Positions 42,725-51,917 of a DNA stretch of 64,000 nucleotides are shown here, one piece after another. The DNA comes from Hyphomicrobiales bacterium. GTDB lineage: Bacteria; Pseudomonadota; Alphaproteobacteria; Rhizobiales; Rhizobiaceae. Under the pieces are notes generated by a model. It was not told the DNA's origin. It saw nothing but the letters and a program-made list of their open reading frames with translations, and ran no database searches. Each line of letters opens with the position of its first letter. Position 1 is the first letter of the stretch. The stretch spans positions 62,001 to 126,000 of the forward strand of contig UEIF01000018.1 in NCBI GenBank assembly GCA_900468805.1, in the 5' to 3' direction. The translations under genes and the position numbers were made by a program.

Positions 42725-43774
42725 ATGGTGGAACTCAACGAAACAGCTCTCAATGAGCTGGTGGGCAGGGTCCTCGGCGATCTTGGCGGGGCGGTCAGCG
42801 TGCCGCTGGTGCGTATCGGAGATGCGCTCGGGCTATATGCGACCCTCAAGGAGATCGGCCCAGCGAAGGCCGACGAACTCGCCGAGGCTGCGGGCTGTGC
42901 GCCGCGCTATATGAGCGAGTGGCTGGCAGCCCAAGCCGCCTCCGGCTATGTGCATCACGATCAAGGGCGGTTCTCGCTGACGCCCGAGCAATCTCTCGTA
43001 TTTGCGACACCGGACAGCCCGGTCAATCTGATCGGCGCGTTCGATACCGCAGCTGCGATGGCCGAGAACCAGCCGAAAGTACAGGCCGCCTTCAAGACCG
43101 GTCGGGGCGTGGCCTGGGGCGATCAGGCCGGCTGCATGTTCTGTGCCGTCGCGCGGCTCTTCCGCCCTGGTTACGTCAATGCGCTTGTGCAGGATTGGCT
43201 GCCGGCGCTCGATGGCGTCGTCGGCAAACTCAAGAAGGGGGCGAAGGTGGCCGACGTCGGATGCGGGCATGGCCTGTCGACGATCTTGATGGCGCAGGCG
43301 TTCCCAGAGTCGCGGTTTACAGGCTACGACTTCCACTCGGGCTCGATTGCCGCTGCGACTGCGCATGTCCAGGCGCACGGATTGACGAATGTCCATTTCG
43401 AGGTCGGCCGGGCGCAGGATTTCGAGGGTCGCGAGTTCGATTTTGTCACCTGCTTTGACTGCCTGCACGACATGGGGGATCCGAACGCGGCGGCGGCTCA
43501 TATCCGACGTGCACTGAAGAACGGCGGCACTTGGATGGTAGTGGAGCCCATGGCCGGAGATACGCTGGAGGAGAATATCAATCCAGTGGGACGGCTCTAT
43601 TACTCCGCCTCGACGATGATCTGCGTTCCGACCTCGCTTGCTCAGGAGACAGGTCTCGCGCTTGGTGCGCAAGCAGGAGAGCAACGTTTGTCGGACGTGA
43701 TCCGGTCCGGCGGTTTCACGCATGTTCGACGGGCGGCCCAGACGCCCCTCAACATGATTCTCGAGGCAACTTAA
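42725..43774 (+). CDS. SAM-dependent methyltransferase with winged-helix dimer domain
   Basis: A 349-residue protein. ATG 42725 follows GAGGAGG at seven bases and is preferred to the earlier frame start at 42647. Residues 10-95 are a winged-helix dimerisation region (LYATLKEIGPAKADELAEAA), as in small-molecule O-methyltransferases. Residues about 165-290 bind SAM (VADVGCGHGLSTILMAQAFP, VTCFDCLHDMGDP). It resembles the rRNA-adenine/ubiquinone-type and 'methyltransferase-dimerisation' group annotated in many rhizobia. Substrate unknown; probable partner of the hydrolase-LuxR regulator upstream. Confidence 0.88.
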   Translation: MVELNETALNELVGRVLGDLGGAVSVPLVRIGDALGLYATLKEIGPAKADELAEAAGCAPRYMSEWLAAQAASGYVHHDQGRFSLTPEQSLVFATPDSPVNLIGAFDTAAAMAENQPKVQAAFKTGRGVAWGDQAGCMFCAVARLFRPGYVNALVQDWLPALDGVVGKLKKGAKVADVGCGHGLSTILMAQAFPESRFTGYDFHSGSIAAATAHVQAHGLTNVHFEVGRAQDFEGREFDFVTCFDCLHDMGDPNAAAAHIRRALKNGGTWMVVEPMAGDTLEENINPVGRLYYSASTMICVPTSLAQETGLALGAQAGEQRLSDVIRSGGFTHVRRAAQTPLNMILEAT

Positions 43775-44306
43775 TTGAAACACAGTTTCTAATCCTCAGG
43801 GCCTGATCAGCCCTGACGGATCCAGGTGAACGGACCGGGAATCCTTTTGGCTTTAACCGCCGACCTTGAGTTTGGCCCCGTTCTCCTGAGCCCGTGCCCG
43901 TCGAAAGCGGGATAATGGTGCAGCCGCGTGAGAGCGGCGACCGCATGTGAGGTTGTATAGGCCCGAGAACCGGGCCGGTAATTGCTATGGGCTCAGCCCG
44001 TGGATCCGCCTACGAAGGAGAAATTCGATGCCACTCGAATGAACAATTGACAAAAATCCTGATGTGGAAGGATTCGACCCGCCGATCACAGACAAGCCGC
44101 GATGTTCGCATCAGGTTGCTAGTTCTCTATGCGATCCGCGGGACTTCCACGCAAGGCAAACCACTACCGGGGTATCTACGCCGTGCGATAAGAACGCCCG
44201 TGGTGCTGAGCCGAATACGAAAAGCCCCGCGGGGCCAAATCTAGTCTCCGGAGGCATTATGTTGCCTGCCTAGCCGTTTTACTTGCTCAAACGCTTCGGC
44301 GAAGGT
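43775..44306. other. Gene-free stretch rich in hairpins
   Basis: About 530 bp with no credible gene. Between 43897 and 44040 five perfect or near-perfect short hairpins follow one another; they are described as an ncRNA candidate. A GCCCCGCGGGGC palindrome lies at 44224-44235. Confidence 0.6.
43897..44040 (+). ncRNA. Candidate structured RNA of five consecutive hairpins
   Basis: Hairpins: CCCG-(T)C-GAAA-G-CGGG at 43897-43911 (GNRA loop); GCCGC-GTGAGA-GCGGC at 43923-43938; GGCCCG-AGAAC-CGGGCC at 43960-43976; GGGC-TCA-GCCC at 43989-43999; ATTCGA-TGCCAC-TCGAAT at 44023-44040. Such density is unlikely by chance even at this GC content. A degenerate group II intron domain or a free ncRNA are both possible, and I cannot assign a family. 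The strand is not determined by the hairpins. Confidence 0.35.
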
Positions 44307-45316
44307 TCACAACGCGCCCTGCGGTGATGGGACACCGACGCGAATGGCCCGCGAGAAATTCGGCGAAACACCGTCGTCGTGCGCCCTTGCAGCGATGTGT
44401 GCGGCCGACCGCAGTTGCGATAGGGGAACCGAGGTATCCAGCGCCCCCCGGTCATAGGCGTATTCCGGCAGGTATCCGTTGACGACGAGGCGCCAGTCCG
44501 TCGGCACGGCGTCACCTGCGACGCGCATCATCTTGACGATGGTCGTCGTGCAGTTGGTCGTCAGCGAATTGTAGAAGACGGGCGTGGCCGCGAGAGCGTT
44601 TGCGTCGGAGACATACTCGCGCAGAAGAAGTCTCGCAGCCGCCGGCGTCGCCCTCAAATGGTAGATCTGGACGTCCTCGCCGCGAAAATTGGAGCGGAGG
44701 CCGATAACATCCCTTTCGTCTGCGGCGAGGATGACCAGAGGACTGTTTTTGAAGAGGTCTGCCAGCGGTGAGAACGAACCTCCGGAAAGGCGACGCACTT
44801 CGATAGACCACGCCAGATAGCGGTCGTCGTCGAAGCCGAAGCTTATGATGACATGCGCGATGGTCGGACCTGCCCAATACGACGTGAACATGTCGACGCT
44901 CTTCAGCTTGTTCAGGTCGTAACTGCGCGTCGTCCATCGTTCCGTAAAGTCGGTGGCGCTGCGCCACTCGAAATCGCGGACATTGTCAGCGTCAACAGAT
45001 CACGGTCGAATTCGCCAGTGACTTGACGAGCGACGTCCGGAGCCCACGCGCCATTTGCCGGCGGTTTGATCGTGCTCCACCAGACGAGGACAAGGACGAA
45101 CGCGGACGCAAACGCGAGGACTGCGCGAAAGCGCCTTCTGCCAAAGAGAGCCACGATGATCCAGACGCCAAATAGCCCGAACAAGATGGCGCTGGCTTGC
45201 CTGCCGACCTCGGGCAACGGCAAGCGGTACCAAAGCGCGAGCGACGACCAGGCCGATGCAAAGGCGACAAACAACACGAACACCGCAATGATGATCGCAC
45301 GGACCGGTCGAACCAT
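44307..45316 (-). pseudogene. DUF4105 membrane protein gene with a frameshift
   Basis: The N-terminal part (ATG 45316, MVRPVRAIIIAVFVLFVAFA) has three transmembrane helices, then WSTIKPPANGAWAPDVAR. The C-terminal part (GPTIAHVIISFGFDDDRYLA, YNSLTTNCTTTIVKMMR) is a DUF4105 domain with the conserved Cys after the NSLTTN motif. The two lie in different frames. They join as LTLTNVRDFEWRSATDF if one base is added near 44985 (GACAATG to GACCAATG). The intact protein would be about 335 residues, the usual family length. DUF4105 proteins resemble papain-like enzymes of lipoprotein or peptidoglycan metabolism; the function here is unproven. Confidence 0.75.
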
Positions 45317-45672
45317 TTTTGATTTTCCAAACGAGGTTGAAGCATCCGTCCTGATCATTGGACCCTATCGCTTTCGGGCCTCGAAGCCCAGAACCTATCC
45401 GAAGCGACGGGACCCCGAATCCTCCATTTTGGTATGGCTTGAATTCCGCTGGCGTGACCGACGTTGCAAACAGGCGCGACAACACCAGGAATTCCTCCGC
45501 GACATCGCACCGTCGGCAATTTATGTTTTGACAAAGCGGCCGTAGTCCTCAGGCTACAGGCTGACATTAGAAATCAAATTATCGTATTACAGTCTGAATT
45601 AGAAATCTTGATAATCAGTCTTTAGGCTGATAAAAGTTATCCGAAGATCAGCCTGTAACCTGAGAAAGATGG
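45317..45672. other. AT-rich promoter region with inverted repeats before the Xre-Fic pair
   Basis: About 350 bp, with an AT-rich last 110 bp. It holds a long-range inverted repeat and an inner one, listed separately. No gene is credible here. Confidence 0.6.
45548..45664. promoter_or_regulatory. Nested inverted repeats, probable Xre operators
   Basis: CTCAGGCTACAGGCTGA at 45548-45564 is the inverse of TCAGCCTGTAACCTGAG at 45648-45664 with one mismatch. Between them ATCAGTCT-TT-AGGCTGAT (45614-45631) forms another imperfect palindrome using the same TCAGCCT motif. The outer right arm ends nine bases before ATG 45673, so binding there by the Xre protein could block transcription and translation initiation. 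Confidence 0.55.
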
Positions 45673-46131
45673 ATGAAGAGAGATAGTCGAAAAAGGGGGC
45701 GCCTTCGGCTCGATGAACGACTTCGGGCGCTCCAGCCCATTGACCGGTTCAAGGCGCCGCCGAAGGGATGGGTGCGCGCACTACGCGATGCGCTCGGGAT
45801 GACGGGCGCGCAGCTCGGAACACGCATTGGCGTGCGACCTCAAACCGTCGAAGCCATCGAGAAGTCAGAAGCCGCAGGCACGATCCAACTTAACACCTTA
45901 CGTCGCGCAGCTGAGGCGCTGGATTGCACACTCGTCTACGCACTTGTTCCCAACGGTTCACTCGAGGCTGTCATCGAGGCGCGCGCAAGGAAAATCGCAA
46001 CACGCGAGCTTCGCCGCGTCGCGCATACGATGCGGCTGGAAGCTCAGGGCACAGATGAAGTAAACTTTGAATCTCGCGTCCAGGCATACATTCGCGACAG
46101 GCTCTCCGAGCGCGACCTCTGGAATGAGTAA
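45673..46131 (+). CDS. Mobile mystery protein A (Xre-type regulator/antitoxin)
   Basis: A 152-residue protein. LRDALGMTGAQLGTRIGVRP and TVEAIEKSEAAGTIQLNTLR form a Cro/C1 helix-turn-helix, then ALDCTLVYALVPNGSLEAVI. This matches the family called mobile mystery protein A, which occurs next to a Fic-domain partner on mobile elements. It overlaps the next gene by one base and likely represses the pair through the palindromes just upstream. Confidence 0.85.
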   Translation: MKRDSRKRGRLRLDERLRALQPIDRFKAPPKGWVRALRDALGMTGAQLGTRIGVRPQTVEAIEKSEAAGTIQLNTLRRAAEALDCTLVYALVPNGSLEAVIEARARKIATRELRRVAHTMRLEAQGTDEVNFESRVQAYIRDRLSERDLWNE

Positions 46132-46727
46132 TGACGGACCTGTTTCAGGAGCCTGGGGACGCAACACCCCTTGAACCGCAGGAGCGAGAGGGTCTGCTTC
46201 AGACATGGATCACGCACCGCCGTGATCTCAATGAGGCGGAACAGGAAAACATCGTCGAGGGTGCCGCTTGGGCGCGGGGTCGCCGACGTGTATCGCTTGA
46301 GCGAATGCTCAGTGAGGACTTTATGCGAACACTGCACAAGCGGATGTTTGGCGACGTCTGGGAATGGGCCGGCACCTTCCGAACGACGGAGCGCAACATC
46401 GGCGTCCAAGCCTACCGCATCGGAGTGGAGCTCGCGAGCCTGTTAGGCGACGGCCACTATTGGGTTGAGCATGAGACATTTCCGCCGGATGAAATTGCGA
46501 TCAGATTCCATTATCGCTTGGTCGCGATCCACCCGTTTCCAAACGGAAACGGCCGTCACGCTCGTTTGGTGGCCGATCTTCTGATCGAACGCCTTGGCGG
46601 CGATCGTTTCAGTTGGGGCGGCGGGATTCTGGCTGATGTCGGTGAACTGCGCGCTCGCTACGTCGCAGCCCTGCGCGCAGCGGACGACCATGATATCGCG
46701 CCGCTGCTGGAATTTGCCCGCACCTAA
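46131..46727 (+). CDS. Mobile mystery protein B (Fic-domain protein)
   Basis: A 198-residue Fic-domain protein. The active-site loop HPFPNGNGRHAR (about residue 134) contains the catalytic His and the phosphate-binding residues of AMP-transferring Fic enzymes. The N-terminal EQENIVEGAAWARGRRR region resembles the regulatory helix of the family. With protein A it should act as a toxin-antitoxin-like module stabilising mobile DNA. The target is unknown. Confidence 0.87.
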   Translation: MTDLFQEPGDATPLEPQEREGLLQTWITHRRDLNEAEQENIVEGAAWARGRRRVSLERMLSEDFMRTLHKRMFGDVWEWAGTFRTTERNIGVQAYRIGVELASLLGDGHYWVEHETFPPDEIAIRFHYRLVAIHPFPNGNGRHARLVADLLIERLGGDRFSWGGGILADVGELRARYVAALRAADDHDIAPLLEFART

Positions 46728-47230
46728 GCGGCGCAGCCTCTGTGCGCATCGTTCGCCTTGATAGGGTTCGAACTCGTGACCATCCTGTTGGCCTTAATAC
46801 GCAGCAAGGTTCGACGGTTTCAATGGGTGGCTAGCGGTGGCGTCACCTTCGGATGGCACGCTGCCCTGACTACAAAACTCGATCTTTGACAAACGGCATT
46901 CAAAGGCAACTGATATCGAAGCCCCGAGCGCTGTCAGGTTTGGATTTGCTGTCAATAACCGCCCTGCGCCTCAGAGTTGGGTCATCTTACTGACTGAGGT
47001 GCTCAAGACATTGCTATCAAGAAAGGCGACAAGGAGCGACTGAAGTCGCTAAGACGCGGCACTTCGGGCCGGTATTGCCGCCCCCTTGCTCCGCTACGCA
47101 ATCCATGCCTCTATTTAACCTTAGAGGGGTGAGCTTCAACGTCATGGTATCACGCACGAAGATGGCCGCTTCGCGGCAGCGCGGAGCTGGGGTCGACCTC
47201 CATCCCCAAGGGACAACGGAAGACTTGAGG
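46728..47230. other. Gap between the Fic gene and zwf
   Basis: About 500 bp. No gene identified. A GGTTCGAACTC at 46766 recalls a tRNA T-loop but does not fold as one. The last 150 bp should contain the zwf promoter; the zwf frame is open upstream to 47075 without a convincing start. Confidence 0.4.
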
Positions 47231-48700
47231 ATGAGTGTTTTGCGCAAGAATTCAACTCGGGTTGGCCCCGGCTATCCACAGGTCGTTGTGCTCGTCGGCG
47301 CAACGGGCGATCTCTCAAGGCGCAAGCTACTGACCGGGTTGTTCCACCTCACCAATGCAGGCTTCATCCCAGGGTGCCGCATTATCGGCGTCTCGCTCGA
47401 CGACATCGATGCCGATGCCTTCCGCACCATCGCCCGTGACTCGCTGGACAAGTTCTTGACTCGCAAGTTCTCGCAGTCCGAATGGGAAGCGTTTGCCGCA
47501 TCGCTCGACTACGTCCCGCTAGCCGCCGGCGCCAGTGCTCTCAAGGAAGCGGTCGACAGGGCCGAGGAAGCACTGGGCGCCGAGACGCGGCGTGTGCATT
47601 ATTTATCCGTGCCACCAAGTGCCGCCCTTCTGGCCGTGCAACTCCTCGCCCAGGCTGGGCTGACTGAACGCTCCCGTATCATCATGGAAAAGCCCTTCGG
47701 CACGGACCTCGCCAGTGCCGTTGCACTGAACAAGAAGCTCCACGAAGTGTTCGATGAGAAGCAGATATTCCGCATCGACCATTTCCTGGGCAAGGAGCCG
47801 GCGCAAAACATCCTGGCCTTCCGATTTGCCAATGGCCTGTTCGAACCAATCTGGAACCGCAACTTCATCGACCATGTGCAGATCGACGTTCCGGAGACGC
47901 TCGGCCTTTCCACCCGTGCCGCCTTTTACGAGACCACCGGCGCCTACCGTGACATGGTGGTGACCCACCTCTTCCAGATCCTCGGCTTCATGGCGATGGA
48001 GCCGCCTACTGCCCTTGAGCCTGCGCCAATCTCGGAAGAGAAGAACAAGGTGTTCCGCTCCATGTTGCCGATTGAGCCGCGGGACGTGGTGCGCGGTCAA
48101 TACATCGGCTACCGTAATGAGCCTGGCGTCGATCCTGAGAGCGACACTGACACCTTCATCGCTCTAAAATGTGCCATCGACAACTGGCGCTGGGCTGGCG
48201 TGCCCTTCTACCTGCGTACCGGCAAGCGCATGGCCGAGGGGCAGCGCATCATTTCGATCGCATTCCGCGAGCCCCCGAAATCGATGTTCCCTGCCGGCTC
48301 TGGCGTGGGAGCACAGGGCCCTGACCACCTCACCTTCGACCTTGCTGATGCCTCCAAGGTCTCGCTTTCCTTCTATGGCAAGCGCCCTGGACCGGGCTTC
48401 CGGCTCGACAAGCTGTCGCTGCAATTCGCCATGAGCGAAACCGGCCTGATTGGCGAAGTTCTGGAGGCCTACGAGCGTCTGATCCTCGACGCCATGCGCG
48501 GTGACCACACGCTGTTCACTACGGCCGAGGGTATTGAGCGGCTCTGGGAGGTTTCCCAACCTCTCCTCGATAACCCGCCGCCCGTACGCCTCTACGACCA
48601 GGGCGGCTGGGGGCCGAAGTCGATCCACCAACTCATTGCCCCGCACGCTTGGCGCCTACCGTTCGAGCGCGCCTGGAGGGATGCGGCAAAGCGTGATTGA
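47231..48700 (+). CDS. zwf: Glucose-6-phosphate 1-dehydrogenase
   Basis: A 489-residue enzyme, the normal family length from ATG 47231 (the frame is open from 47075). GATGDLSRRKLL (about residue 22) binds NADP+, and RIDHFLGKE (about 181) carries the catalytic His and the substrate lysine. It converts glucose 6-phosphate to 6-phosphogluconolactone, the first step of the Entner-Doudoroff and pentose-phosphate routes. It stands alone here without pgl and edd, which usually accompany the housekeeping copy in rhizobia, so it may be an extra copy. Confidence 0.93.
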   Translation: MSVLRKNSTRVGPGYPQVVVLVGATGDLSRRKLLTGLFHLTNAGFIPGCRIIGVSLDDIDADAFRTIARDSLDKFLTRKFSQSEWEAFAASLDYVPLAAGASALKEAVDRAEEALGAETRRVHYLSVPPSAALLAVQLLAQAGLTERSRIIMEKPFGTDLASAVALNKKLHEVFDEKQIFRIDHFLGKEPAQNILAFRFANGLFEPIWNRNFIDHVQIDVPETLGLSTRAAFYETTGAYRDMVVTHLFQILGFMAMEPPTALEPAPISEEKNKVFRSMLPIEPRDVVRGQYIGYRNEPGVDPESDTDTFIALKCAIDNWRWAGVPFYLRTGKRMAEGQRIISIAFREPPKSMFPAGSGVGAQGPDHLTFDLADASKVSLSFYGKRPGPGFRLDKLSLQFAMSETGLIGEVLEAYERLILDAMRGDHTLFTTAEGIERLWEVSQPLLDNPPPVRLYDQGGWGPKSIHQLIAPHAWRLPFERAWRDAAKRD

Positions 48701-49497
<797 letters not shown>

Positions 49498-49504
49498 CCT
49501 TTTC

Positions 49505-49536
49505 AAGGGCCGCCGTCTTGAGATAGGCGGCCCTTT
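49505..49536. terminator. Hairpin between the kdgD and aldehyde dehydrogenase fragments
   Basis: AAGGGCCGCC and GGCGGCCCTT form a perfect 10-bp stem around an 11-base loop, followed by TTT. It lies eight bases after the kdgD-like stop and looks like an intrinsic terminator or attenuator. Confidence 0.6.
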
Positions 49537-49560
49537 CACCGATCGGATCGAGGACAGATT

Positions 49561-49659
49561 ATGACCGTCGATCAGAATCTCATTGCCGGTGAATGGACCG
49601 GTACCAATGCCGCCGAGAATATCAACCCGTCCGACACGAACGAGGTCGTCGGCGGATAA
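49561..49659 (+). pseudogene. 5' end of an aldehyde dehydrogenase gene
   Basis: ATG 49561, with GAGGA upstream, begins MTVDQNLIAGEWTGTNAAEN followed by INPSDTNEVVG and then a stop. This is the N terminus of 2,5-dioxopentanoate (alpha-ketoglutarate semialdehyde) dehydrogenases, normally about 480 residues. The gene is cut exactly where the IS3-type fragment begins, so the insertion or its later deletion removed the rest. Confidence 0.55.
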
Positions 49660-49837
49660 GGTCGGTGGCCAGAGCGTCATCGTAGAACGCGCCTTCCCCA
49701 TACTTGCGCACCCAAATCCGGATCAAGTTGCGCGATACGCTGTGGCGCTTTGCCAGAATATGTAGCATCTCGCCCGCGAGAAACTCCTGCGCGACCTGCC
49801 GTTTGAATCCATATCGTGATGCGATGTTTTGCCATGG
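49660..49837 (-). pseudogene. Fragment of an IS3-family transposase OrfA
   Basis: On the minus strand the frame reads YGFKRQVAQEFLAGEMLHIL, then AKRHSVSRNLIRIWVRKYGE and GAFYDDALATDLI. This is the helix-turn-helix part of IS3-type OrfA. Both ends are missing; it breaks off at the aldehyde dehydrogenase fragment. Confidence 0.6.
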
Positions 49838-49986
49838 GTTCCACTTTCGAAACCCGAAAAGCCGGTCAATTCATCAAGCCCATCGGTCCGCCGAGGGGCC
49901 CACTCCGGTCATTTAATATCGCAGGCGTGAACATTGACTCTTGGATCGAGCTGGCAGACAAAGCAGCAATACACAGAGGACGAACA

Positions 49987-50433
49987 ATGGCTGACGAAGA
50001 GATTCAGATCCCGCCGGTCGCTACCGGCGCGGCCGAAGCTGGACCCGCTGCCCCGAAAAAAGCTTCCAAAGCAAAGAGCGTCAAAGCGGAAAAACCCCGC
50101 GCCGACTCGTCCAAACCGGCGAAGCCGAGAACGCGTGGTCTCAGCGATCAGGAAAAACTGGAAAGGATCGCTCAGATCGAAGCTCAGGTCGCTGGCGGCG
50201 CCACCTTGAAAGACGCGGTTAAAATTGCAGGCATTTCCGATGAGACCTATTATCAGTGGAAGAAAGCCGCCGCTCAACCCGTCACACAGGCTTCGGTCGC
50301 ATCAGTTGCTGTGGATGATGAACTCGCCGAGTTCATTCAGCTCGAGGAAGAAAATCGGCGGCTCAGAAAACTGCTCTCTGAAAAGCTGCGTGCCGAAAAC
50401 GCTGATCTGCGCAAAAGACTCGGAATGAGCTAG
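49987..50433 (+). CDS. SyrB-like regulator
   Basis: A 148-residue protein from ATG 49987 (AGAGGA six bases upstream). The N-terminal 60 residues are Lys/Ala/Pro-rich and disordered-looking. Residues about 60-95 contain a helix-turn-helix of the IS3-OrfA kind (LKDAVKIAGISDETYYQWKK). The C-terminal 40 residues are a coiled coil (LEEENRRLRKLLSEKLRAEN). This plan matches SyrB of Sinorhizobium, a repressor acting on the symbiotic regulator SyrM, and related copies scattered on rhizobial plasmids. Its role here is unknown. Confidence 0.75.
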   Translation: MADEEIQIPPVATGAAEAGPAAPKKASKAKSVKAEKPRADSSKPAKPRTRGLSDQEKLERIAQIEAQVAGGATLKDAVKIAGISDETYYQWKKAAAQPVTQASVASVAVDDELAEFIQLEEENRRLRKLLSEKLRAENADLRKRLGMS

Positions 50434-50551
50434 CGGCTTTGGGAAATCCCTCGCTAAACTACCTTCAAACGCATCCCACAGTGAAGGCGTGCCTTCGAAA
50501 ATTGCCACGCGCTCTACTGCGCGCTATCATCCAATCCCAATTCTCCGGCAC

Positions 50552-51139
50552 ATGAGAACACCAAGATCCAATTTCGTCGTCGAATACAAAACGAACAGAC
50601 GTCAAACCAAGGCGCGCCCAACGTCGATCTGGGGCAATCTGGATTTGCAGGCGGTGGCCCGTGCGGTCGAGGCCGACGGCGCCATGCCGGCAGTTGATCT
50701 GCCCCAAGTCTCTTCAGTCATGAAGAACGTCGCCGCGATTAAACTTGGAGAGGCCGCCTCGGGTGCTCAGATCGATGCTGACGGCCCTCCGGGGAGTTCC
50801 ACCGCGATGTCGTCGCCGCACGAGATTCCCACCGAACCGGTAACTGTTGAGAGCAATGCGTTCGCCGCCGCGTCGTCCGCACAGAAGCAGCCGACTTCAA
50901 CGCCAGCGCGGGCTCCGAGGTATCGACCAAAGCCGCAGACGTGGACGCAGCACGCGCGCATCCCAGAACGTCCGGCAATGCTCGATCATCGTCGAGATCC
51001 CTTCGGGCCTTGTGGTTCGGAGGAAGAGCTTGACGCTCTCGAGGCGGAAAACCATCATCTGAAACGCCTCATGATCGTGAGGCTCCGCGAGGAGAACGAC
51101 AGGCTCAAGGTCATGCTTCGGCGGTTCGGCGGCGCCTGA
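50552..51139 (+). CDS. SyrB-associated hypothetical protein with coiled-coil tail
   Basis: A 195-residue protein. ATG 50552 (MRTPRSNFVVEYKTNRRQTK) is chosen as the conserved-looking start, although no good ribosome-binding site precedes it; the frame opens at GTG 50489. The middle is low-complexity Ala/Pro/Ser. The C-terminal LEAENHHLKRLMIVRLREEN DRLK-type helix parallels the tail of the SyrB-like neighbour, so the two might form a mixed coiled coil. NFVVEYKTNRRQ followed by PTSIWGNLDL resembles proteins found beside SyrB-like genes in rhizobia. Function unknown. Confidence 0.6.
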   Translation: MRTPRSNFVVEYKTNRRQTKARPTSIWGNLDLQAVARAVEADGAMPAVDLPQVSSVMKNVAAIKLGEAASGAQIDADGPPGSSTAMSSPHEIPTEPVTVESNAFAAASSAQKQPTSTPARAPRYRPKPQTWTQHARIPERPAMLDHRRDPFGPCGSEEELDALEAENHHLKRLMIVRLREENDRLKVMLRRFGGA

Positions 51140-51515
51140 GCGCCAGAAGTGCAGAGCCCACGAATGCCGGACCTCAACGTCATACCGACGAGCCCTCGTT
51201 TTTGTCCGGAAATCACAGCGGCAATGCGAGCTGCGGCATCTCTGGATGTCGACGAGGCTTCAGCGACGAACACGCTGTTCCAAAGAGCTGGATCTCTTTT
51301 CGAACCGGAAAGGTCGGTTGCGGCGGCAGGCTCAAGCTTTTTTTCGTTCGAAGCTCTCCTATTGAAGCGAAGGGTGCCGGTGTCGTCTTGCTGCGGGTGA
51401 ACTCTCGAAAATCGGAGTATTTGATCTTCACTCTTACCGTTTCGGCCGGGGTCGACTTAGACTCGCAAAAACCACGGATCCTTTTAATCAACGGCTGAAT
51501 GCCCTGGAGGTTCTG
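51140..51515. other. Gap with a doubtful small frame
   Basis: About 375 bp. A frame at 51149-51400 (MPDLNVIPTSPRFCPEITAA from an internal ATG) has plausible composition but no ribosome-binding site and no recognised family; I do not call it. Nothing else is seen. Confidence 0.4.
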
Positions 51516-51917
51516 ATGGATGTCGCCCCTGAAGATGTCTTCAGCGCCAGCGAACTTTTCGCGGCTGGTTTTCGGGAAATGTTCGAAACGAATTTTTTCC
51601 CGAATCGGATATTAGCAAGGGCTATGATGAGCAAACAACGGCGCCTTGCGGCGCAAAAGGCCTTTGATCGTGTCCGTCGCGCGGGATTGCAGACGGAGGA
51701 GGATCCGCGTTTCCTCGGTTGGATCGAACAATGGATCCTGGGCGAGATCGACATGCAGGAGCTTCGAGAGCGATATCTCGGCCTGCTGCGGGAGCGGGCT
51801 CTCGAACGCAATACCAGTTCGCTTGCCGGCGTCGCCAAAGCGCCTTTCGATCCACTACCCGAACCTCCCACGACAGAGGAAACCGACGAATTCCTGAGCG
51901 GGATCGCCGATGGTTAA
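51516..51917 (+). CDS. Hypothetical protein, helical
   Basis: A 133-residue protein I do not recognise. The ATG follows CCTGGAGG at seven bases. Composition is protein-like and helical: FREMFETNFFPNRILARAMM, then FDRVRRAGLQTEEDPRFLGW and an amphipathic LQELRERYLGLLRERAL-type stretch, ending in an acidic Pro-rich tail. There is no membrane helix. It follows the SyrB-like genes on the same strand but is probably transcribed separately. Confidence 0.6.
   Translation: MDVAPEDVFSASELFAAGFREMFETNFFPNRILARAMMSKQRRLAAQKAFDRVRRAGLQTEEDPRFLGWIEQWILGEIDMQELRERYLGLLRERALERNTSSLAGVAKAPFDPLPEPPTTEETDEFLSGIADG

Noticed and set aside
46760..46800. GGTTCGAACTC resembling a tRNA T-loop, possibly an integration site
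   Set aside because: The flanking bases do not form a T-stem and no acceptor stem or anticodon arm could be built on either strand.
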